Shown piece after piece: positions 51,961 through 64,000 of a stretch of 64,000 nucleotides of DNA (its first letter is position 1; every line of letters starts with the position of its first letter). Source of the DNA: Pegea sp. RAD2-039 (taxonomy: Eukaryota > Chordata > Thaliacea > Salpida > Salpidae); the NCBI GenBank assembly GCA_034620365.1, contig JAQGEQ010000137.1, positions 124,001-188,000 of the forward strand, read 5' to 3'. The position numbers and the translations under genes were made by a program. A model generated the notes under the pieces. The model saw nothing but the letters and a program-made list of their open reading frames with translations, was not told the DNA's origin and did no database searches.

Positions 51961-52960
51961 TGGTAATAGTACCGCTCATTAGCTGTACATAAGAAAGCCC
52001 AAATATCTTTGAACTATTTTTATTAAAATTATAAAATCTTTAAAATCGTTAAGAAACTAAATCTTTAGTTTATAATGATGACTCTTCAACGAATATTTTT
52101 GGCTGTTTTACAAATAGCATCTTCAACGATAGTATTGCAGGTAGCTAATTGTAGGTTTCTTCCCAAAGTTTTTCTAAACTTGATTTCACCCAACTCATTC
52201 GATCATTTTTTTTTATTTTGAAATCATCCAGAAAATGATCGAAGTCCTAAAACAGCTTTCAGGAGGTTAAGCTTGAGAAAATTAATCGTTGCAAACATTC
52301 CGATAAGGTTTTCTGATTTTTCAGTCCTATCAACTTTTATGAAAATTAAATACTAAGTTAAGAGTCACGTAAAAATTCAAAAGTTGCTTTCTGTAAACAA
52401 ATATATCTTTCAAATTTACCTTCTACTAATATTTTAATGGCACAAATAAATTTGTATTAGGAGAAGCTATTTTTTCAAAATTATTTTTATTTTATTTTAG
52501 ATTTAACCGTTGGTGAACAATCGTAAGCCTAAAAATTGTTTATAAAAACATTTAATTATATCCCTCAAAATCTATGATTAAAAATTCTATACATTTATAT
52601 ACAGTTAAAAATGTCGGTATAATTTATAATAAGAGTTGGTAAAATTTTGTTTTAACTTGAATTCTAATCTAGGCTTATAGGTTAATTAATCCTAAGTTAT
52701 ACTAAAATGTAAAAGTTCTTTACTTTAATTCAAGATATAAATTATACAAAGATGTTTTTTTATTAAAAAGTTTATATTTTCTTAAATGCTAAAAATAAAT
52801 TTTATTATCTAATTTTTATTGTATTTAAAAAAGAAAGTTGATTTATTACAAAAAAATATTTTATAAATTTATTTAAAATTATTTTTTGGCAACACTACTT
52901 ATTAGGTTTAGTTTATTCACTTGTAGGCCTTCTTTCAGATCGTGGCAGAATAGAATCAGT
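51961..52960. other. AT-rich spacer before eL24
   Basis: About 1 kb without coding signal. It ends in CCTTCTTTCAG at 52928-52938, an acceptor-like tract 22 bases before the presumed eL24 start. Confidence 0.5.
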
Positions 52961-54554
52961 ATGTTGTAAGTTTTCTATTTACTCATTTATAGATTTAATT
53001 AGTTTTGTATTTATAGCTTTAGTATTATATCTCTAAATGTTTATTTACTATTCAATTTTTATTAAACAAATTAATTATAGTAAAATTTAGATTAGTTTTG
53101 ATTTTTTTTTCGATTAGAAAGAGATTTATATTTAAAAGTTTTCTTAAAAAAATATTTTTCGACAATTACATTAAGAATAATATTTTTTCAAATATCTAAA
53201 TAATTTATTTCTCTTCAATAAATTTTTATGAAAGTTTAAACTTCATAAATAGTTTTTTAATATAGTTTCCTATCTACTAAACTAATTTAATTTCTTTTTA
53301 TATTTAAACAAATCAAAGTTTTTGATTTTCAATTGATAGTAAAAAATGAAATTATTTTTAATAATATATTTAAATTTATTTTATGGTTATAGATGTTAGT
53401 TTACAATTTGAGATTAAATTAAATATTTTATTTAGGACAGAACTTTGTCAGTTCAGTGGGCTGAAAATTTACCCAGGCCATGGTAAGAGGTACACTCGTA
53501 TTGATACCAGAAGTTTTATGCTTCTAAATGGCAAATGTCAATCTTTGCATTTGGCCAAAAAGAACCCAAGGAAAATTTCCTGGACTGTTCTTTATAGAAG
53601 AAAGCACAAGAAAGGGCTTCAAGTAAGAATAAATCTCTTAATGTCTCAAAATTTACTAATTTTCTTCCCCAAAATATAATTTCATTTTTATTTTCTAAAT
53701 TTCTGCAATTAAATTTTTGACATAAGGTCATCTATATGGAGATAAACGCCCATATAGCTCTGACTGTGTGACGCTGGAGCACCTGACTTAGTGGTGTATA
53801 GTCTCAGTCACAATGTCATATAAAAAATGATTTTTTTGATCATCTATTGCATATTCCTATATCACTTTCGAGTCACTAGTTGATTGTGAAGATGGTGAAA
53901 AACCATGCAAAGGACATCTCTTATATATTTGAAATTTGAATAAACTTCTGATTCTTTTGAATTCATAAATACTTCACTTGGTTCTAAATTACTGATACTT
54001 GGTTTCAGGTTGAAGTATCGAAACGTCGTACTCGTCGTAACCTCAACAAGAATACAAGATCCTTCCAAGGTGCTTCTTGGGGAGAAATTCTTGCTAAAAG
54101 AAACCAAAAACCCGAAGTTAGAAAGGCTCAAAGAGAGCAAGCTGTCAAGTGAGTTTTCAGCACAAGTAGTTGACATAAAGTCATCTATATGGAGATAAAC
54201 GCCCATATAGCTCTGACTGTGTGACGCCGGAGCACCTGACTTTGTGGTGTATAGTCTCAGTCACGATGTCATAAAATAAAAAGAATCATTTTGATTCTAG
54301 TTTTTGTATATTCCTTGTTCATTGCTTAGTCACTAGTGGATGATGATAGCGGTGAATAACCATACAACAAACAATCTTCTAAATCAACTAAATCATCAAA
54401 TTTCTTAACTTGTTTCTTTTGTAGGGCAGCGAAAGAGAAGAAGCGCGCGAGTGAACAAGCTAAGAAGGCAACCAAGGCCTCCAAGTCACAAGCTAAGACT
54501 AAGGCTACCAAGAATGTGAGATCAAATGCTCCAAGAGTTGCTGTTCGACGTTAA
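52961..54554 (+). CDS. RPL24: Ribosomal protein eL24 (RPL24)
   Basis: Large-subunit ribosomal protein at the intersubunit bridge. I place the first exon at ATG-TT (52961-52965, donor GTAAGT); it is only a start codon and two bases, as in many ribosomal protein genes. Exon 2 is 53436-53622: [20 protein letters not shown], then [30 protein letters not shown]. Exon 3 is 54009-54148: [40 protein letters not shown]. Exon 4 is 54425-54554: a Lys/Ala-rich tail ending [10 protein letters not shown], stop TAA. The core is strongly conserved. The usual zinc-type C-x-F-S-G start is kept (C-Q-F-S-G). Introns 2 and 3 each carry one copy of a structured 101-base element. The first exon is the uncertain part. 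Confidence 0.94.
53718..53818 (+). ncRNA. Candidate structured intronic RNA, copy 1 (snoRNA-like)
   Basis: A 101-base element in eL24 intron 2 is closed by TGACAT/ATGTCA. It contains hairpin CTATATGG...CCATATAG (8 perfect pairs) and a second hairpin, TGACTG...CAGTCA, with an internal loop below GCACC/GGTGT. The internal-loop hairpin followed by CACA recalls H/ACA snoRNAs, which often lie in ribosomal protein introns, but a clean H box is not seen. Class unassigned; a small inverted-repeat element is the alternative. Confidence 0.5.
54171..54271 (+). ncRNA. Candidate structured intronic RNA, copy 2 (snoRNA-like)
   Basis: Same length as copy 1, with only four substitutions, all in predicted unpaired positions by my folding (for example ACA becomes ACG near the 3' end). 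All stems are preserved. Weaker similarity continues about 90 bases downstream of both copies (around AGTCACTAGT). Confidence 0.5.
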
Positions 54555-54986
54555 TTTCTAATAAAAGAGCTTCCAACTAAATGAGTGTTTTTGTGATTAA
54601 GTAGGGGATGTAGATTTTAGGGTCTTGAAACTGTTTGTCACGCCATCTTCGTTCCTTGATCTTAACATCAGTTTGAATTTCATGTTAAGATCAAGACGCG
54701 GAGATGATTTGGTAAAAACTTTCTTCTCGATAATCAGCAATTCGGCTTCAGTTTTCGGTTAATTATTTAGTTGCATCTTCACTAGAGTTTTGTTGATGAG
54801 TGTTCCTTATTTGAAAAAGATTAATAAATTATATTGGAGGTTTTTTAAAAGCTTCATTAAATATCTGGGCAAATGTGGCTAAATAAAAACGTGTGAATAT
54901 CTCAACGATGTTACCGTGAGTAAATAGTATTGATGTCTTCAGAAGAGTTGAGATCCATTCAACATCTGATAGAAACTTGTTAATTT
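54555..54986. other. Intergenic spacer
   Basis: eL24 3' UTR (AATAAA-like TAATAAAAG at about 54559) and otherwise nothing recognised. A 25-base near-palindrome, CTTGATCTTAACATCAG / CATGTTAAGATCAAG, at about 54654-54695 could fold as a hairpin. Confidence 0.5.
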
Positions 54987-55350
54987 TCAAGATAAAATTT
55001 CCTTGCCTTCTGTAAATTGATATCTTGGACCGGAAACATAATATTCACAATTGTGTTTTTCTATATTCATTGATTTAGACAAACTAGAAATTTTCTCGTT
55101 GATTTTGGTGACATCGTTGCCAATTTCAGATTTAAATTTGGCTAATTCAGCAGATTTGCTGATATCTGATAAAAGATTAGAATTAGATGAGGGAGCTGTT
55201 GTGTCCATGGTTCTACATTTAGTGCAGAACCATTTAAATCCCATTTGCTTCATCTGGTTGTTATCAAATTTATCATAAATTTTCTTGCTCACATCACTAC
55301 AGGTGAGATGAAACCAGGAAAGGCATTTAAAGCACTCTATTGCAAAACGA
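54987..55350 (-). mobile_element. CR1-like LINE ORF1 fragment with PHD finger and coiled coil
   Basis: The minus strand reads AIECFKC-L-S-WFHLTCSDVSKKIYD, then FKWFCTKCRTMDTT, a C-x2-C...H-x2-C...C-x2-C PHD-type zinc finger as found in ORF1 of many CR1/L2 LINEs. An acidic, coiled-coil-like stretch (ISKSAELAKFKSEIGNDVTK) and a stop near 54987 follow. A homologous piece lies at 46145-46430. The fragment is truncated at both ends. Confidence 0.82.
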
Positions 55351-56129
55351 ACTATTTTGTTAATTTCAAAAAATTCTTTTAGAAATAGATATTTATAGAA
55401 AGTAGCTACAGAAGAAAATGCGAAAAAGGTTCAGCTGTCACCTAGCAACCCTAAAAGTACATCTTGATTTTACACCAAGATGGTATTATTGCTACGACTT
55501 TGGAAATACCATCTGTTGTAATTTCATAAGTAAACTGAAAACAAATCTACTGAATATGATGTTTGCTTTAACAGATCTTTATCATTAATCGTTGAAAAGT
55601 GGTTACAGTCTCATCTCTCTTTGAGTCTTAACTTGTATTACCTTTTTACTAAATTAATCATACTGAAGACCTTTTAATATTCTCTACTTTTGCTATAAGA
55701 GTTATATAATTTGCAACAGAATGTTGACTAAAATAAAAAATTCAGTGACTTTAAGAGATATTTAAAAACAACTTTAGTTTTATGCAGGAAGATAAAAAGT
55801 GCCCTGAATCAAGTGAAAGACCTTTCTAGATTCTATCACGTGATTAGACTTCTCCGAAACTGGTAGATACTAACAAGTGAAGCAACTGAACAAACACTAA
55901 AAGCTCACAAGTTGAAGCAATAAACTTCTATCATCTTAAAACTAATCTCAAAATAAATTCTAAACTTTTATAAGATTCATCGAAAGTTTTGAGGTTTCAA
56001 ATTTCAAGTCTGATTTGGTTTCAAATAATATTTTTTTTGAAGATTTGACAGCAGTTGGAAAATAAATGATTTGGTAACGAGAAAGAAACATTTCAAGCAG
56101 AAAACGTAAACTGAAGAGAAAGCGACCAG
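55351..56129. other. Intergenic spacer
   Basis: About 780 bases. Nothing is recognised apart from the likely 3' UTR of RINT1 at the right. Confidence 0.5.
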
Positions 56130-59383
<3,254 letters not shown>

Positions 59384-59525
59384 TTTTAATTAATCATTAA
59401 AAGTTCTAAAAGAAGAAATTTTTTGACGAAAATAATTTAAAAACTTGTTTATAAAACAACTAGATAGATATTGATGAAGAAAAACAAATTGTTTTGATGA
59501 CAACATTGATCTATAAACGAATCTT

Positions 59526-61195
59526 CTAATATCTCAGCAAGGGACTTTCTGTAACTTTAATTGATTTTCCAGAATCTTCATCTTGAGACACTCCAAAAGA
59601 AGAAGATATTTTGATCTTAGGATGCTTTTCAAAGTCTATAATCTTTTCTTCAAAAACAGCATCAACTCCAATCTTATAAGTGATCCGTGGATCTTCCTGG
59701 AGCTCTTTCTTTCGGCTCTTCTCTTCAGCTTTTGCTCGTTTTTTAATCAGATTCATTTCTCTTTTAACAATTGTCTTCTGTAAGCTAGTCTTTCGTGACT
59801 CTTTCAACTGCTCTTTAAAAGTCATCTTTGGGGCGCCAGCATCCACTGGAAGAACTTCTCGTTCCTGTAGAAGAATGATCCCAAAAATAACTCGGATTTT
59901 TTCGAGAGTTTTTATTTGCTTACAGGAATATCTAAAGCTTTGATGACTGCTGGTGACATGAAAAGGACGGAACCTCCCGCAGTAATCGCGCTGTTGCAGA
60001 TCATATAGATCTGTATTGCTCCACATAGATGACCTGACACTAGAGGGAGTAAGATCATGGGAGCAATTGGTGCCAACTTCAGATATCTAAACAAATATAA
60101 AAATAAACAGAAATATTGAAATGAATCAAATAAACCTTGAATATCGTGATGAAGATATGGGGGTCCCAAACTTCATGGCAAAATGGATACCTAGACCAAC
60201 CACAGCACCTGTTGTCAGTGGCAACAGTCTGTATGGGTCACTAGCTGTTAGACTGTCCAGCCACAAAAAGGAAGAAGCTTCTAGTGAGGGTAGAGGAACG
60301 TTGCAAATGTGACGAAGAGCCACGAAGCAAGACATAAAAGTTCCCGCCATTACCAATGAAGGATAAGCTGAAGATGAAGAAGTTTGACTAAAATGGCTTT
60401 TTCATTATTTGGTTAAAAAAAAAAAATTTAAAAACAGATTTATGATTTAAACTTTTTAATCTTTTTTATAGAAGACTTACAATGAACAAATCCAGTTTTA
60501 GTTTCTTTCTGAAAAGTCCAATATTCTCTAGCTGCAGCTGACTTATAACCTTTTCCACGAATAGAACTTTTATTCATTTTTTCAAGTAGCTCCTAAAAAG
60601 TTATATTTTTAAATGAACAGTTTAAGCTGTGAGAGAATAAATAGCTTTCTAATCAAGATTATAATTTCTATATAAAATTATTTAATTAAAAAATCAATTA
60701 GTCAGAAAGATAAAGTTGTTTAAATAAATATAAAGATGATTTCACAAAAGTATTTCAAAAATATCAAATCACCTGATTTTTACGAGAATGATTCGAAGAC
60801 CTGATCGCGTACTTTTTCGAGTTTAAAAAAAGTGGAAAAGTTATAATACGAAGAAGAACTGTCCCCAAAGTAATAGTCCCCCACCAAGGCAGTCCAGCAA
60901 ATGAATGTAGATATTCTATACCACTTTCCACTAAACTATAAGGAGCCCACATTCCCCCTAAACCTATTTCAATAAAAGGTGGGTCCACAACAGTCTGGAC
61001 TGAAGTTTGAAGGTCTAAAGGACTCATCACTTCAGATGTAGTTGGAGGTAGCTGATCTAAGATTGGATTAACTTGAGATGAATTTGAAGATGCTGCTCTT
61101 ATATTATAATATTTTAAAGATGTGTTTTGGTGATGACATAACTGCTTTTGAAAAGTTGAAATTTTTGTAACATTTTTAAAAGAAAAACGAAACAT
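59526..61195 (-). CDS. OXA1L: OXA1L, mitochondrial inner-membrane insertase
   Basis: A YidC/Oxa1/Alb3 insertase that puts mitochondrially made proteins into the inner membrane. The start is ATG 61193-61195 (MFRFSFKNVTKISTFQKQLC, a basic presequence). A Pro/Ser-rich linker with QLPPTTSEVM and EIGLGGMWAPYSLVESGIEY follows. TM1 is LPWWGTITLGTVLLRIITFP, then come P-L-F-L-N-S-K-K, the MNKSSIRGKGYKSAAAREYW loop, TM segments PSLVMAGTFMSCFVALRHI, LLPLTTGAVVGLGIHFAM and YLKLAPIAPMILLPLVSGHL, and GGSVLFMSPAVIKALDIP. A basic C-terminal tail (ESRKTSLQKTIVKREMNLIK), as used for ribosome binding, ends ESPLLRY at TAG 59526-59528. Five or six exons. A TTGTTTCCAG acceptor-like site is about 52 bases before the ATG. 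The order and length fit animal OXA1L. Confidence 0.94.
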
Positions 61196-61249
61196 TTTAC
61201 AACTTGAAATTAATAATTTCAAATTTTTAATAAATAATTAGATAACCTG

Positions 61250-62840
61250 GAAACAAAAAATAATTTTTCAAAAGTTCAAAGTTTATAAAAGAATTATTTA
61301 AATGCTTCTTTCAAAGTCTTTAAAAAATTCTTCAAAAATAGAATATTTTATAAGTTTGTATAAAAAAATATTTAAAATATAAATTAAAACAATAATTTTA
61401 TCTTAACAAAAATATCAGATTCTATAAGCAAATATATAAATATTTTACAAATATATAATTATTACTATTTCTAATAAATAAAAAACTAAAAAATATAATA
61501 ATTTTATATTATTTAGTTTATTAAATATAACTTAAACTTAACATTATAAAAATAAGATTTAAAAAAACTAAATTTATTATAAAATAAATTAATTTAATCA
61601 GTTATAAAATCATAAATAGATTTAGTTTAATATTTTTTGAACTAGCTTTTAATAAGTTTATCTTTACAGAGTTTTATAAAACAAACAAATATTATATTAT
61701 TTTTACTTATCAATTATTAGGATAGATTATAATTATAGATATATATTATTAGGATATATATTTGAAAACAAATCATTATATATAAAAGAAGTATATTTTC
61801 AAGTTTATTCAACGAAACATAATAAATAGAAATAATTAAATTGATAAATACTTATATAATGATAGTTTTTTTTGAATATTTAATATCTTATTTAATGAAA
61901 ACTGTACAATAATAAATGATTAGAATAAAATCTTAATAATGTAATTAGAATTTGTTGTAACAATATATGCAAACGTGTTAATGATGAATACTGTTGATAA
62001 ATCTGCGACAAAATGTTGTCGAGGCAATTTGGGCACAATAATTATAATCATTTAAAGAAGATTTTATTTTTAAAAGACGAATCTATTAAAACATTTAGAA
62101 AAGTTTATAATTTTATTTTTAGTTATCTCGTATATTTACTTTTTTTATTTAATTTGTTTTTTGATTATTTTTATTCTTGGGTAAAGCAAGTTTATTTAAA
62201 TTCAGACTTGACTTGACTTAAAATATTGGTGATTAATTTTTTGAAGAAATGTACAATATTATTTGTATGTTCATCTTTATTTAAATTTCTATCGATTTAA
62301 ATTTATTCCATTATATATCAAACTTGTATTTATAAAATATTTACGAAAATACGTTCGAAAAATATTTACTAAAATTTGCTAAAATGAAAGTATTTAAGAA
62401 ACCAAGCTAACTAAACAATATTTCAATTAATCAAAAAAGGCTTTTAAAAGTAGTAAAGTTGATTCATCGATTTGACTTTGACTCATATTCAGTAATAAAC
62501 ACAAATTTTGAGAAAAAAAAAAACAATAAATAAAGAGACGTTTATAAATTTTGATTTTTAGATCATATTAAATGTAAAAATCTACACTATTACTACTAAC
62601 CAAGACTTGCTTTACAAATAAATAATTATATAAATATTCATATATATTTATTTGAAGGATAATTTATCCTCAATTAAACAAAATAATAAAATTAAACGAA
62701 AATGGATTTCATAAATAAGTTTACTCCACAATAATGCTAATTTACAAATTTGTTTTGCATTTAGAAAAAAAGAACAGTATCCATTCTCAAAATAAAAATC
62801 TTGCAGAAGATTCTATATATGAGATGATCTAGTTCTTAAA
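61250..62840. other. Very AT-rich intergenic region
   Basis: About 1.6 kb of almost pure A/T, including runs such as repeated TATATTATTAGGATAG words near 61720-61760. An isolated 67-codon plus frame at 62013 is hydrophobic, has no homology that I recognise, and is not called as a gene. Confidence 0.6.
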
Positions 62841-62843
62841 TCA

Positions 62844-63116
62844 TTAAAAAACAGTGATATCTTCATCCCAGTTATATTCATAATTGCTTTCATAATCATC
62901 AGTAGTAAATTCAGAGTCATAATCAGTATCATCTTCGGTGTCATCTTCAGTGTCAACATTATTACTGCAACTTTCATTTTGATCTTTATCTAAAAATGAC
63001 ACATTTTTGATCGTAATATTATCATCATATAATCAATCGTAAATGTTAGTTGTTTTCTCTTTATGTTTTAAAGTCGTTTTATTTTCTTTATGCTTATAAG
63101 TAAATTGAAAATTCAT
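62844..63116 (-). pseudogene. Acidic-tail ORF interrupted by one in-frame TGA
   Basis: From ATG 63114-63116 the minus strand gives 91 codons to TAA 62844-62846 with a single TGA at 63033-63035. The first part is basic (YKHKENKTTLKHKEKTT), the second strongly acidic (DTEDDTEDDTDYDSEF, then YNWDEDITVF). The single stop in an otherwise open, compositionally biased frame suggests a recent nonsense mutation or a missed intron. No family is recognised. Confidence 0.35.
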
Positions 63117-63204
63117 TCGAAATACCAACAATTGTTTTAAAGCTTATATCGACTTTTTTATAAACTTAAGCAGGACGAAAAATTCCAGGGCATCAGAGTA
63201 GCAC

Positions 63205-63366
63205 ATGATGTGTGAGGGTGATCGCGTAGAAAATAAGCGTCTTCTAAAAGAGGCGTACAGCCGAAATCAGAAAGAGCAACAAACTGATTTCAAATACAAA
63301 GTTCGAGGTCCACCATGGGCTTTAAAGATTGTGAAGGTCTTTTCAAAAAACGGAAGTGCAAAATAA
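63205..63366 (+). mobile_element. LINE ORF1 C-terminal end (CR1-like)
   Basis: A 53-residue frame ending LKEAYSRNQKEQQTDFKYKV, R-G-P-P-W-A-L-K-I-V-K resembles the conserved ORF1 end of CR1-type LINEs. An in-frame stop at 63199-63201 shows that the 5' part is lost, so the insertion junction is probably close to 63190. Confidence 0.75.
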
Positions 63367-63422
63367 CCACTGGACCCACATCACCCTTATTCAACCTCTC
63401 TTTGCACAAAATTATTAATACT

Positions 63423-64000
63423 ATGCTTCCAGCCCAAGATAACAGTACACAGAAGACTACCACCAAATCTTACAAGTGTCAAAAAGACAATTTTTCTTTT
63501 ATATTAGGTATGTTTTTCAACGCACGGTCAATTGTCAACAAAATTTTCGAATTGAAAGCTCTTTTGCTTTCTCAAGATTTTACATTTGTTTTCATTACCG
63601 AAACTTGGTTGAAACCCTTTTATCCTGACTCCTTTCTGGATGACAGTGATCTTTTTCGTGCTTTGCGCTGTGATAGACTGTTTGATAGAGGCGGCGGTGT
63701 TTGTGTAATCTATAAAACATCACTGGCACCCATGATTTCAAGAATTAAGATAAATACCATTGATTGCCCAGGATTTGAGATTATTACTTTCAATTTTCAT
63801 TACTCAAAGTCTAAGTTTTCCCGCTTTATATGTACCTACCTACCACCGTCTAAAGTTAACGATGAGGTTACTATTAAGGCCTTATTGAAGGTTCTGAAAA
63901 GCCTTGTTTGTCCTGAGATGTATATTCTCGGGGATTTTAATTTTAGTAGAATTGATTGGAATAACCCAAATTTAGCATTCAATGGAAAATTGTTTAATTT
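63423..64000 (+). mobile_element. LINE ORF2 endonuclease domain, open to the window edge
   Basis: The ATG at 63423 opens a 192-codon frame that is still open at the edge. Apurinic-type endonuclease motifs are in order: FFNARSIVNK, VFITETWL (catalytic E), DRGGGVCVIYK, YLPP and ILGDFNFSRIDWNN (GDFN). There is no stop or shift, so this is the least decayed element in the window and might be recently active. A reverse transcriptase should follow outside the window. Confidence 0.9.

Overview
The window is nuclear DNA from an AT-rich, gene-dense invertebrate animal. It holds intron-split metazoan genes (CTR9, FAM98, RINT1, OXA1L, LACTB-like, a GT31 glycosyltransferase, mu-class GST, class A GPCRs), ribosomal protein eL24, mostly short introns (many about 45-70 bases, GT...AG), long A/T-only spacers, and decayed CR1-like LINEs. 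I cannot name the species. A compact-genome spiralian, orthonectid, rotifer or similar animal would fit. Exon calls come from reading conserved protein segments across GT/AG borders. Coding spans are given from start to stop with introns included.

Layout. 1-1196: the end of a carnitine acyltransferase gene (+). 2289-7228: three small or repetitive minus-strand genes. Two of them share a C-terminal module, and the middle one is a huge array of R-R-x-S repeats. 8972-11536: FAM98 with an RGG-type repeat tail (-). 12.0-12.6 kb: LINE remnant. 13813-18700: a 55-residue membrane-protein ORF only 9 bases upstream of CTR9 (+), apparently on one transcript. 19.3-22.2 kb: a graveyard of mobile DNA with an ARF-type GTPase fragment, a MITE-like element and a LINE 3' end. 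23231-25183: GT31 glycosyltransferase (-). 27355-30064: LACTB-like protein whose three catalytic motifs are all lost (-). 32344-32827: predicted small secreted six-cysteine protein (+).

33.8-45.3 kb: a duplicated block of about 2.7 kb. Each copy carries an orphan GPCR with a ten-cysteine ectodomain (-), and a third, partial copy of the block end lies at 33.8 kb. Between the two copies lies a fused sugar-1-phosphate nucleotidyltransferase/glucuronokinase (+). 45.9-46.8 kb: composite LINE debris. 47391-48023: mu-class GST (-). 48680-50821: MRM1-type mitochondrial rRNA methyltransferase (-). 52961-54554: eL24 (+), with two nearly identical structured 101-base elements in successive introns. 55.0-55.4 kb: LINE ORF1 PHD-finger piece. 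56130-61195: RINT1 and OXA1L in tandem (-), 142 bases apart. 63.2-64.0 kb: the 5' part of a much fresher LINE (+) that runs off the window.

The main points for follow-up are these: the R-R-x-S array; GPCR paralogues whose differences cluster in TM3 and TM6-TM7; the fused UDP-glucuronate salvage enzyme, with either a 22-base intron or a frameshift; the LACTB-like pseudoenzyme; the twin intronic RNA elements in eL24; the ORF/CTR9 dicistron; and splice-acceptor-like sites just upstream of many start codons, which suggest spliced-leader trans-splicing.
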